From: Acidimicrobiaceae bacterium
GTDB taxonomy: Bacteria; Actinomycetota; Acidimicrobiia; Acidimicrobiales; Aldehydirespiratoraceae
Length of the DNA stretch: 35,083 nucleotides
Assembly: GCA_028820455.1 (NCBI GenBank)
Contig: JAPPJC010000053.1
Coordinates: 53,687-88,769 of the forward strand
Direction: 5' to 3'
Positions 16,528 to 26,043 of this stretch are shown piece after piece. The position numbers and the translations under genes were made by a program. Positions within the stretch are counted from its first letter, which is position 1. The number at the start of each line of letters is the position of its first letter. The notes beneath the pieces are model-generated. The model did no database searches, was not told the DNA's origin, and worked only from the letters and a program-made list of their open reading frames with translations.

Positions 16528-17878
16528 GCAGTTTGATAGCGGTAGTGTTCAAATTGAGGGTTTCTTTCAAACTGCGTTTGATGTAACGCAGATAAGTGCT
16601 GGGTATTTTACGGTTCACGAAGAGTGTGAAAGTGGGTGGATGGGTAGCACCTTGCACTGCATATAAGATTCGAGCCCCGTTTGGGGCGGGATGACGTAGC
16701 TGCGCGGTTTGTATTGCATGGTTGACATGACTGGTGGGAATGTGGCTTTGATGATTGCGTATGGCAACTTCCAGTAAACGCCATAGGCGTGAGAGGTTCC
16801 TACCGGTAAGACCGCTTGCTTGTAAAACAGGCATATCCCCTAGAAAACCAAGCTTGCGTTTTACTTCACCTCGAACTCTTAAGCGAGTTTCTGTGTCAGG
16901 CGAATCCCATTTGTTGAGTAGCAGCACTATCGGGCAGCCTGCAGCATTCACACGTTCCACTATGCGTTGATCCTGTCGAGTGATACCTACCACAGAATCA
17001 ACGACAACTACTGCAACATCCACCGACTCCACAGATTTCAGGGTTTGTATCAGCGAGTAATATTCAACCGATGAGTCAATATTGGCACGGCGGCGTAAAC
17101 CAGCAGTATCCACAAAACGTACAACCCCGATCTCTGTTTCGATCACAGTGTCAATCGAGTCTCGTGTAGTTCCGGGCTGGTCGTGAACAATGGCGAGCTC
17201 CTCATTGGTCAAACGGTTGAATAAGGTTGATTTGCCAGTGTTCGGACGCCCCACCAGAACTACAGAAAAATCGCATTCCTTCAAGGTGTTTGCGATTTTG
17301 AGGGGATCAGAACTTCCTGTGTTGCCCGAACTGTCTGTGGACTGGTTGTCTGCGAACTGGGACACTAGAACGTCAAGCAGCTCTGAAAAACCGTTTCCGT
17401 TCAAGCAGCTCACAGGATGAGGATCACCCATTCCGAGTCCTACGAACTCCCACATCGAATCATCTTGGTTGGGGTGGTCGATCTTGTTGGCAACAACAAG
17501 AATGGCTGCTTTCGTGGAATGCAGTTGCTGAGCTATGAGATGGTCGTCTTTTGTCAATCCGGTGCGAGAATCAACCACAAAAAGTATCACGTCCGCCCTG
17601 TTGATAGCTTTTTGTGCTTGTGCGTTGACTTTGACTGTGAGTGTGTTGTTGCGGTCGTTGCTCCATCCACCTGTATCAACCAGTACAAACCTTTGATTAT
17701 CCCAATCAGCCTCCACCACTTTGCTGTCGCGGGTCACACCCGGCTCTTCTTGCACGATGACTTCACGTCTTCTTGCAGCTCGATTCACTAAAGTAGATTT
17801 CCCTACGTTAGGACGTCCAACCACAGCCACTACAGGACAACTCTCTTTCAAGGGGTGGTTTTCAAGTTTGTTCAGCAT
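16508..17878 (-). CDS. der: GTPase Der (EngA)
   Basis: Essential GTPase with two tandem G domains that acts in assembly of the 50S ribosomal subunit. The first domain has GRPNVGKSTLVNR (about residue 21), DTGGW and NKID. The second has GRPNTGKSTLFNR, DTAGLRRR and NKWD. A C-terminal KH-like domain follows (FVNRKIPSTYLRYIKRSL). At 456 aa it has the usual size. The linker between the G domains is rich in Ser, Asn and Asp (about 180-195). It is transcribed toward menG, and diverges from the VOC gene across a 298-bp gap. Confidence 0.97.
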   Translation of the reverse strand: MLNKLENHPLKESCPVVAVVGRPNVGKSTLVNRAARRREVIVQEEPGVTRDSKVVEADWDNQRFVLVDTGGWSNDRNNTLTVKVNAQAQKAINRADVILFVVDSRTGLTKDDHLIAQQLHSTKAAILVVANKIDHPNQDDSMWEFVGLGMGDPHPVSCLNGNGFSELLDVLVSQFADNQSTDSSGNTGSSDPLKIANTLKECDFSVVLVGRPNTGKSTLFNRLTNEELAIVHDQPGTTRDSIDTVIETEIGVVRFVDTAGLRRRANIDSSVEYYSLIQTLKSVESVDVAVVVVDSVVGITRQDQRIVERVNAAGCPIVLLLNKWDSPDTETRLRVRGEVKRKLGFLGDMPVLQASGLTGRNLSRLWRLLEVAIRNHQSHIPTSHVNHAIQTAQLRHPAPNGARILYAVQGATHPPTFTLFVNRKIPSTYLRYIKRSLKETLNLNTTAIKLRVRHQR

Positions 17879-18120
17879 TTTCTGCTATGTCCTAGCTTGT
17901 CGTCCATAACGACTAACACTCAAAAGTAGCCGCATAGTTCATTTCAGGTCTCAGTCACCAATGTTGCAATGCTAAAATCTAACGTAGCAAAACGAATAGT
18001 CGGATATGGCATTTTTTCAACTCAACCTAGTTGTGGGGCAAAAACAGCAAAAATACATCGATTGCGGTTCGGTGTTCTGTTTTCTGGCTGGCGATGCCAA
18101 TGTTCCATTGGAATCCAAAA

Positions 18121-18159
18121 ACAGTCAGCACTCATAATCCGGACAGTCAATACTCATAA
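18121..18159. repeat. 17-bp near-tandem repeat before the VOC gene
   Basis: ACAGTCAGCACTCATAA (18121-18137) and ACAGTCAATACTCATAA (18143-18159) differ at two positions, with a period of 22 bp. They end just before the ribosome-binding site TAAGGAG. Being two close copies upstream of a start, they could be protein-binding sites. The rest of the 298-bp gap 17879-18176 is AT-rich, with no clear promoter or gene. Confidence 0.7.
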
Positions 18160-18176
18160 ATAAGGAGATTCTATAC

Positions 18177-19007
18177 ATGGTTCGATATACGAAATATGAG
18201 CCCGGCACTCCCTCATGGGCGGACGTGGCAAGTCCTGATGTGGAAGCGTCACGCGCTTTCTACGGCGGTTTATTCGGTTGGACGGGTGAGCCTTCAACTG
18301 ATCCGGAAGCTGGTGGTTACATGGTTTTCATGCAGGGTGACGCTAAGGTGGCAGGTCTTGGCCCTGTTGTTGATGGCATAACACCTCACTGGAGTGTCTA
18401 CGTAACCGTTGCTGACATTGACGAAACAGCAGCCAATGCACTAGCAGCTGGTGGGCAGGTACTGATGGAACCCATGGATGTGCTTGAAGCTGGTCGTATG
18501 GCTATCATAGCTGATCCAACGGGTGCCGCGTTAGCACTATGGCAACCCCGTGAGCATATAGGTGCCGAAGTCCGCATGCAACCGGGCACGTTTTGTTGGG
18601 CTGAACTCAACACCCGCGATTCCAACACGGCTGTAACATTTTTCGAAAGGCTGTTCGGATGGAAAGCCGAACCGCAACCCATGCCGGGAAGCAGCAGCGG
18701 TTTTGGCTACATCACATTGAAGTTGGACGACACTAACGTCGCTGGTATTATCACCATGGACGAGAATTGGCCCACAGATGTGCCCGCCCATTGGATGTCG
18801 TATTTTGCTGTGACCGACTGCGATGTGGCTGCGGCTCGTGTCACCGAACTAGGTGGACAGGTATGTGTGCCGCCAACCGACATACCCCAAGGGCGGTTTG
18901 CGGTTGTGAACGACCCCCACGGGGCGGTTTTCACCATAATAGTTTTAAATCGAGAAATCTTCGGACAAGTCCTCAACGGCTCTTTCGTTACCAATGGAAA
19001 TGCTTAA
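18177..19007 (+). CDS. Two-domain VOC (glyoxalase/bleomycin-resistance fold) protein
   Basis: A 276-residue protein with two tandem VOC modules, about 9-125 and 138-260. Each begins with a conserved pattern (PSWADVASPDVEASRAFYGGLFGW and FCWAELNTRDSNTAVTFFERLFGW) and ends with a DP-G segment (IADPTGAALALW; VNDPHGAVFTII). The family includes glyoxalases, dioxygenases and resistance proteins. The substrate cannot be told from sequence. This subgroup is common in Actinobacteria and is often called a VOC or hydrolase-like protein. The start is well supported by AAGGAG about 10 bp upstream. It runs tail-to-tail toward katG. Confidence 0.9.
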   Translation: MVRYTKYEPGTPSWADVASPDVEASRAFYGGLFGWTGEPSTDPEAGGYMVFMQGDAKVAGLGPVVDGITPHWSVYVTVADIDETAANALAAGGQVLMEPMDVLEAGRMAIIADPTGAALALWQPREHIGAEVRMQPGTFCWAELNTRDSNTAVTFFERLFGWKAEPQPMPGSSSGFGYITLKLDDTNVAGIITMDENWPTDVPAHWMSYFAVTDCDVAAARVTELGGQVCVPPTDIPQGRFAVVNDPHGAVFTIIVLNREIFGQVLNGSFVTNGNA

Positions 19008-19050
19008 AGCCTCGGAGGTCGAGAAATCTTCGGACAAGCCCTCAACGGCT
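18950..19050. repeat. 32-bp direct repeat pair at the VOC gene 3' end
   Basis: TCGAGAAATCTTCGGACAAG plus 12 bp occurs at 18950-18981 (inside the gene) and 19019-19050 (downstream), with one mismatch and a unique 37-bp spacer. The downstream copy fills most of the 49-bp gap to the katG stop codon. Confidence 0.93.
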
Positions 19051-19056
19051 GGTATG

Positions 19057-21336
<2,280 letters not shown>

Positions 21337-21370
21337 TCACTTAAAATATAGTATCCTCAGCGGTCCACAT

Positions 21371-21412
21371 GTGCTCTCTTCTAGTTTGATCGCGCTCTCT
21401 TCCGGTTCGATC
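21371..21412. repeat. 21-bp imperfect tandem repeat upstream of katG
   Basis: GTGCTCTCTTCTAGTTTGAT(C) (21371-21391) is followed directly by GCGCTCTCTTCCGGTTCGAT(C) (21392-21412), with 17 of 21 bases the same. It lies about 70 bp upstream of the katG start in the divergent katG-hsp20 gap and could be paired regulator sites. Confidence 0.65.
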
Positions 21413-21587
21413 TCCATAGCAGCTATATGATACTGACTGTTTTCCATTTACTTGTAATCTCCGTATCGAGGTTTTAAGTTTTCAACACAGTTCGTTGACT
21501 GTCTGGGTGAGAGAGTATGAGCCTGTCCCTTGTCGCGATTCCAAACTTACGAGGCCGTGTATGGTGCTGTGTGCCTGTCCAACCGCT

Positions 21588-21628
21588 GAAAACCGGTTCG
21601 AGGCTGCAGGAAAACCGGTTCGAGGCTG
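21588..21628. repeat. 19-bp direct repeat with AACCGGTT palindrome upstream of hsp20
   Basis: GAAAACCGGTTCGAGGCTG is perfect at 21588-21606 and 21610-21628 (period 22 bp). Each copy contains the palindrome AACCGGTT. It lies about 85 bp upstream of hsp20, so an operator role is possible. The canonical HAIR element of HspR was not seen. The remainder of the 412-bp gap 21301-21712 shows no gene. Confidence 0.75.
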
Positions 21629-21712
21629 TAGGATGGCCATTTGAAAGAGTGGAGGGCTTATCAGATGGGTCTTTCACGTGTCAATGGAGAAAGAATGGGA
21701 GGCAGATAGATC

Positions 21713-22153
21713 GTGTTGTTCCAAAACGATCCTTTCCGTGAGCTTGATAGTTGGCTCAACACCACCGGACGCCGCCGGAGTTCGGCGTTGTCGTCTATGG
21801 CGATGGACGCGTATCAGAGAAACGATGACGTGTGGGTGCACATCGACTTGCCGGGTGTTACCGCTGATAGTATCGATATCGACTTGGATCGTAACGTGCT
21901 CACTGTCAGTGCTGAGCGTTCCATCACTCGCAAGGATGGGGATCAGGCCTACATCTTTGAGCGCCCTAAGGGCCGATTCCAGCGGCAGGTGCACCTCGGT
22001 GACGGCCTCGACTCAAACGATATCACCGCCGATTACAGCAACGGTGTGCTCACTTTGAAGATTCCCCTCTCCGAGCAGGCACAGCCTCGCAAGATCAGTG
22101 TAGGCACCAGCCAAGACGCCAACGACACCGAAACAGTGGAGATCGAGGACTGA
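21713..22153 (+). CDS. Small heat-shock protein, Hsp20 family
   Basis: A 146-residue ATP-independent chaperone of the alpha-crystallin family that holds unfolding proteins. The alpha-crystallin domain runs from about residue 36 (YQRNDDVWVHIDLPGV) to about 129, with the typical GRFQRQVHL and the C-terminal NGVLTLKIPL. The N terminus (FQNDPFRELDSWL) is the usual short arm. The start is GTG with a GGGAGG site 9 bp upstream. It diverges from katG, and both respond to stress in many bacteria, so shared control through the 412-bp gap is plausible but not shown. Confidence 0.94.
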   Translation: MLFQNDPFRELDSWLNTTGRRRSSALSSMAMDAYQRNDDVWVHIDLPGVTADSIDIDLDRNVLTVSAERSITRKDGDQAYIFERPKGRFQRQVHLGDGLDSNDITADYSNGVLTLKIPLSEQAQPRKISVGTSQDANDTETVEIED

Positions 22154-22212
22154 ACACGGCCTTGTGCCGGTGTGCGACACGGTGAGCGCGAAGGCCTGAA
22201 CACGGCCTTGTG
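22150..22212. repeat. 17-bp direct repeat at the hsp20 stop
   Basis: CTGAACACGGCCTTGTG occurs at 22150-22166, overlapping the hsp20 stop codon TGA, and again at 22196-22212. The period is 46 bp. Confidence 0.75.
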
Positions 22213-22306
22213 ATTCAGTGAAGATCCATGCAGGTATGATCTCGAGTCGGGTCGTTTCATACCTGTTCGAATTTCCCAAAACCTCTGGATCGCGCTGCTT
22301 GTCGGA

Positions 22307-22344
22307 CTACCCACCCAACACGTTGCTACCCACCCAACACGTTG
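22307..22344. repeat. Perfect 19-bp tandem duplication
   Basis: CTACCCACCCAACACGTTG occurs twice with no spacer (22307-22325, 22326-22344), in the 324-bp hsp20-PEBP gap 22154-22477, about 130 bp upstream of the lipoprotein start. No gene is supported in the gap. Confidence 0.9.
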
Positions 22345-22477
22345 ACACTGTCGGAGTCTTACACGACGTTTGGTGATGTGAGCCGCTGTCGCTAGAGTGG
22401 GTTGTCAGTTCGAATGTTCGCCTGTCACCATTTTGAGTGCCTGCCCGTCAAGCGGTGGCCTGTCGAAAGGAGTCATT

Positions 22478-23161
22478 ATGTCTATCCGTACACCCCTGCT
22501 ACTTGTTGTGCACTTGCTCTCCGTGCTGCTGATGCTAGCGGCGTGCTCCTCCGAGGAAGCACTCCCCGAACCAGACGAAACATCTGAGACACCTACAACG
22601 ACTTCACAGAACGCATCTGATCCTGAAACGCTCACAGGAACACCCGACACACCACCCTCAAACTCCGAAACCGCATCCGCTGAGCCTTCCGACTCGGTCT
22701 TGGGTGTCTCCACCTCTGCCTGGCAGGATGGAGACGCTATTCCGGTGAAGTACAGCTGTGATGGAAGTGACGTCTCGCCTCCTCTTGATTTGGAAAATGT
22801 ACCGTTTGACACTCGTTCGTTGGCTTTGATCATGAACGACCCGGATGCACCAAGCGGGAACTTCGTGCACTGGGTGATCTTCAACCTGGATCCGAGCCGT
22901 CGTGACATCAGTGAAGGACTGGGACAGTCCGGTGCTGCGACGGCGAGTGAGGGCTTGCAGGGTCTGAACGATTTCAGACAACTGGGCTATAGCGGTCCAT
23001 GTCCACCTCAAGGAACGGCTCACACCTATGTCTTAACCGTGTACGCTTTGGACGGAATACTGGATCTACCGTCCAGTGCTACCGCCGATGAGCTACTGGA
23101 AGCGATGCAAGAGAACATCCTGGCATCGGCCGAGCTGCGGGGTGCTTTCACCAGAGGCTGA
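22478..23161 (+). CDS. PEBP/YbhB-family lipoprotein
   Basis: A 227-residue predicted lipoprotein. The signal peptide (about 1-24) ends in a lipobox LAAC, followed by a Ser/Thr/Pro/Glu-rich linker (about 25-75) of the kind that tethers a domain to the outer membrane face. The rest is a phosphatidylethanolamine-binding-protein (Raf kinase inhibitor-like) domain with NDPDAPSGNFVHWVIFN, YSGPCPPQGTAHTYVLTVYALD and a Leu-rich C terminus. The ligand is unknown. I chose ATG 22478 over the track start 22397 because GAAAGGAG lies 7 bp upstream and the signal peptide begins there. Confidence 0.9.
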   Translation: MSIRTPLLLVVHLLSVLLMLAACSSEEALPEPDETSETPTTTSQNASDPETLTGTPDTPPSNSETASAEPSDSVLGVSTSAWQDGDAIPVKYSCDGSDVSPPLDLENVPFDTRSLALIMNDPDAPSGNFVHWVIFNLDPSRRDISEGLGQSGAATASEGLQGLNDFRQLGYSGPCPPQGTAHTYVLTVYALDGILDLPSSATADELLEAMQENILASAELRGAFTRG

Positions 23162-23209
23162 CAAGGATTGAGGGATGGAAGCAAAACGCTGAATGATCCC
23201 ATCACCCGG

Positions 23210-23225
23210 CAGTGTCTTGACACTG
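23210..23225. promoter_or_regulatory. Palindrome upstream of the cysteine desulfurase gene
   Basis: CAGTGTCTTGACACTG is a perfect 7-bp inverted repeat with a 2-bp centre, 75 bp before the sspA-like start. It contains a TTGACA hexamer. No T run follows, so an operator is likelier than a terminator. Confidence 0.45.
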
Positions 23226-23300
23226 AATGCGTCAGCAGTGTTCGTGTCTTTGGTAAGACTTTACACGAGTTTTCAATATGCTTGAAAGCATTACTGGCAG

Positions 23301-24479
23301 ATGAGTGAAGTTTATTTGGACTATAATGCTTCAGCTCCGCTGGATCCGCGGGTGATGGATGCGATGGTGCCTGTTTTGCGGGAATCAGTGGGCAACGCCT
23401 CATCAGTGCATCGTTTCGGACGCAGGCAGGCAGCAGCCGTGAATGACGCCCGAGACCTTGTATCAGCCCTAGTGGGTGGCCGGGCTTCGGGTGTGGTATT
23501 CACTTCGGGAGCCACCGAGGCCAACAATCTCGCTCTGCGCGGTGCTGTCGATTTTGCGGTTGCCGCAAACACCGGCAAACAGCGGAGGCAGCGTATTCTC
23601 ATATCAGCGGTGGAGCATTCTTCAGTGTCTCAGACAGCAGGTTGGCTAAGCGATCGTGGGTTGGTGAAACTAGACGTGATCGGGGTAACCGAAGGAGGTT
23701 ATGTAGACTCGAATGTTCTGGTAGGCCTATTGGACGATGATGTGCTGCTGGTTTCTGTGATGGCTGCGAACAGTGAAACCGGAGTGCTTAACCCGATAAC
23801 CGAGATCGCCGAACATGTGCGAACCTCCGGGGCGATTTTGCATTGCGATGCCACTCAAATTGTGGGTCGCCTACCGTTTGACATGAATGCTTCAGGTGCG
23901 GATTTGGTTTCGGTTAGCAGTCATAAGATTTGTGGGCCTGGTGGTGTGGGTGCTCTGATCGGCACTCACCGGGCTCTACAACAATTGGAACCTGTATTAT
24001 ACGGCGGAGGCCATGAACGGGGGCTTCGTTCGGGTTCGTTGAATGTTGCTGGAATCGTCGGTTTTGGAGAAGCAGCACGTTTGGCCATGCAAGAACAAGA
24101 ACAAGGATTGGAAGCAATTAGGGTTTCAGCATTGCGGGATAGTTTGGTTGAACGGTTGCAAAGCAATCTTGCAGGTGTTTCGCAAAACGGTGATACTAGC
24201 AGGCGACTTCCCAATACGGCTAGTATCCGTTTTGAAGGTGCTGACGCTGAAGCGGTTGTTGTGAACATGGATCCGATAGCAGCGTCCACTGGCAGTGCAT
24301 GCAACGCGGGTTCCATTGAACCATCGGAGGTGCTGTTGGCCATGGGCTTGTCACGTGAAACAGCTTTTGAGTCGATACGTTTCAGTCTTGGCCGTTTCAC
24401 CACCGAAGCAGACATCAGCACAGCTGTCGAAAGTGTCGCGAAAGCGATAACTCGTGTGCGTGCCCTCAAACAGGTATGA
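23301..24479 (+). CDS. sspA: Cysteine desulfurase, SspA/DndA-like
   Basis: PLP enzyme of the NifS/IscS class that takes sulfur from cysteine as a protein persulfide. It shows the N-terminal YLDYNASAPLDP, VEHSS, the PLP lysine in SVSSHKICGPGGVGAL (K209), the active cysteine in the loop TGSACNAG (C334), and the C-terminal RFSLGRFTTEADI. At 392 aa it has family length. The housekeeping partners one expects beside IscS or SufS (iscU, sufBCD, mnmA) are absent. Instead the phosphorothioation genes follow 0.5 kb downstream on the same strand. The family call is firm and the SspA role is inferred from context. Its 3' end overlaps the opposite-strand small gene by 14 bp. Confidence 0.85.
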   Translation: MSEVYLDYNASAPLDPRVMDAMVPVLRESVGNASSVHRFGRRQAAAVNDARDLVSALVGGRASGVVFTSGATEANNLALRGAVDFAVAANTGKQRRQRILISAVEHSSVSQTAGWLSDRGLVKLDVIGVTEGGYVDSNVLVGLLDDDVLLVSVMAANSETGVLNPITEIAEHVRTSGAILHCDATQIVGRLPFDMNASGADLVSVSSHKICGPGGVGALIGTHRALQQLEPVLYGGGHERGLRSGSLNVAGIVGFGEAARLAMQEQEQGLEAIRVSALRDSLVERLQSNLAGVSQNGDTSRRLPNTASIRFEGADAEAVVVNMDPIAASTGSACNAGSIEPSEVLLAMGLSRETAFESIRFSLGRFTTEADISTAVESVAKAITRVRALKQV

Positions 24480-24750
24480 GTTTGGTTAGTTGGCCAGTTG
24501 TTATACCGAAACTATGAAGTACGTCATATCCGACTCGTAAGCATAGGACGTTGAGGGCATCTGGTTGTGTTTCCCGTAGTTGGTCGATAGCTGCATCCTC
24601 ATCAATACCCATCCCCCAGTGGCCAGTGTCTGCGTCTACGGCGACGATTTCTCCGCGGTGGTCGGTTTCGACCAGATGGCGGATGTCGCGTTCGTAGATT
24701 CCTCTAGCGAGACTGCCTGCCTCTTCAAGAGGACGTCTTTTAACTGCCAT
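24466..24750 (-). CDS. Small conserved-type protein of unknown function, antitoxin-like
   Basis: A 94-residue protein with a good ribosome-binding site (AGGAG about 8 bp before ATG). The N-terminal helix contains GIYERDIRHLVE. This is followed by a strand-turn with a basic/acidic pattern (HRGEIVAVDADTGHW), then a helix with paired acidic residues and a C-terminal RVGYDVLHSFG. I recall similar short proteins in Actinobacteria and Cyanobacteria, sometimes beside toxin-like or protease genes, but cannot name a family. It is transcribed against sspA (tail overlap 14 bp) and away from sspB, so it sits inside the defence island. A role as regulator, antitoxin or passenger is open. Confidence 0.75.
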   Translation of the reverse strand: MAVKRRPLEEAGSLARGIYERDIRHLVETDHRGEIVAVDADTGHWGMGIDEDAAIDQLRETQPDALNVLCLRVGYDVLHSFGITTGQLTKLIPV

Positions 24751-24797
24751 GTTTTACTCTCCTGCATATCCCCTGTATAGTGTTTTCTCGTTACTAC

Positions 24798-24845
24798 CCG
24801 TATTTACGGTATTGCTTGTAACACAATATGAGTGTGGTATTGTGT
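24798..24845. promoter_or_regulatory. Two inverted repeats between the small gene and sspB
   Basis: CCGTA-TT-TACGG (24798-24809) and ACACAATA-9nt-TATTGTGT (24821-24845), both perfect. They lie in the 201-bp divergent gap and are candidate operators controlling the small gene and the ssp operon. Confidence 0.5.
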
Positions 24846-24896
24846 GGGTCTCATTTACAGAGTGCCACATTATTGTTGTCGACTGCGTTAGCCATG

Positions 24897-24925
24897 TTGG
24901 TAAAAGTGTCACACGCTGTAGTTAT
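24897..24925 (+). promoter_or_regulatory. Possible sspB operon promoter
   Basis: TTGGTA (24897-24902) and AGTTAT (24920-24925) with 17-bp spacing, 26 bp before the sspB start. A weak match to the consensus, but well placed. Confidence 0.3.
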
Positions 24926-24951
24926 GGTTGTTGGCTGAAAGGTTTTTTCGG

Positions 24952-26040
24952 ATGGTTAAGCTAGCTGAGGTAGCGGAACGTTCTTTTGCGCGACATGAAA
25001 CCTTTCATCCTCGTTACAGTTGGTTTCGTAAGGCTTATATTCACACTGTTGAGGACAGCAACATTTTCAACAGTGAGGATGCTCCCGTAAGGATCGGCGT
25101 GGGTAAGAACATGGTACGGGCTATTCGTTTTTGGGGCACAGCAGCGAAGCTGATTACTCCAGTATCGCAGGACTCTGCGAAACGTGCAACTTCAAGGCAG
25201 GCCTCAGGGTATGCTTGCACACGCAAAGGCTGGGCATTGTTCGACGTTGACGGATGGGACCCGTATATGGAAGATCCGGGTACGCTGTGGCTGCTTCATT
25301 GGTTTATGTTGTCACCCCGAACTAAACTACCGGTTTGGTGGTTGACGTTCAACGAGTTCGAAGCTGTGGAGTTCATGGAAACTGACCTAGTATCAGCGGT
25401 TTCCACTTTGCTTGACACGGTATCGCAATGGAACAAGCCACACCTCAACTCCATCAAAAAAGATGTCAGTGTCTTACTGCGTACTTATACTCAAGCATAC
25501 AAGACAAGCCACACCCGTTTTGATGATATGCTGGATTGCCCACTTCGAGAGTTGAATCTACTACGTCGTTCAGCGGCAACGGGCAGATACCGTTTCACTT
25601 TGGGCCCGAAATCGACTCTGCCTTCTGAAGTAGTGGCTTATGCTGTGCTTGACTATATCGCGCTCACTGCCATTAGCAGACACAGTAAGACTGTGACCCT
25701 GAGTCGTCTCACACGCGAACCTGGAGCACCAGGTAAAGCTTTCAAGCTGACCGAGTCAGAGTTACACGACTCTCTCAGACAAGCAGTTGATGATGAAAAC
25801 ATGCTGGAACTAGCTAGTCCAACAGGTGATGTGCAGCTTAGTTGGTCCGATGATCCAGTGAAGATCGCCACTGGAATCCTAGATCGTTACTACAAACCAG
25901 GAAAATCCCGAAAACCCGAAATCTGCGCTGGCCCTGAAGGTGATAAGCTAGCTAAAGGCACACAGATGGACACTGTTTCAGACACCACTTCAGGTAAAAA
26001 GCCTCGATTCAAGGCCCGGGCAGGGCTCAGCGGAGGTTGA
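24952..26040 (+). CDS. sspB: DUF4007 protein, SspB-like phosphorothioation nickase
   Basis: A 362-residue protein with the DUF4007 pattern: FARHETFHPRYSWFRKAY at the N terminus, then VGKNMVRAIRFWG, a central WLLHWFML segment, and VAYAVLDYIAL further on. In the published Ssp systems SspB is a DUF4007 protein that nicks DNA during insertion of single-strand phosphorothioates. I could not confirm its catalytic residues by eye. I chose ATG 24952 over the track start because GAAAGG precedes it by 9 bp and the conserved region begins at once. The C-terminal 40 residues are Lys/Gly-rich. It is the first gene of the operon, 3 bp before sspC. Confidence 0.85.
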   Translation: MVKLAEVAERSFARHETFHPRYSWFRKAYIHTVEDSNIFNSEDAPVRIGVGKNMVRAIRFWGTAAKLITPVSQDSAKRATSRQASGYACTRKGWALFDVDGWDPYMEDPGTLWLLHWFMLSPRTKLPVWWLTFNEFEAVEFMETDLVSAVSTLLDTVSQWNKPHLNSIKKDVSVLLRTYTQAYKTSHTRFDDMLDCPLRELNLLRRSAATGRYRFTLGPKSTLPSEVVAYAVLDYIALTAISRHSKTVTLSRLTREPGAPGKAFKLTESELHDSLRQAVDDENMLELASPTGDVQLSWSDDPVKIATGILDRYYKPGKSRKPEICAGPEGDKLAKGTQMDTVSDTTSGKKPRFKARAGLSGG

Positions 26041-26043
26041 TTG

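Noticed and set aside
22405-22908. 167-aa minus-strand ORF over the lipoprotein gene
   Set aside because: It is antisense to a gene with a clear signal peptide, lipobox and PEBP motifs.
23301-24479. Housekeeping IscS/SufS as the identity of the cysteine desulfurase
   Set aside because: No isc, suf or mnmA partner is adjacent and the phosphorothioation operon follows, so SspA is preferred. A dual role is still possible.
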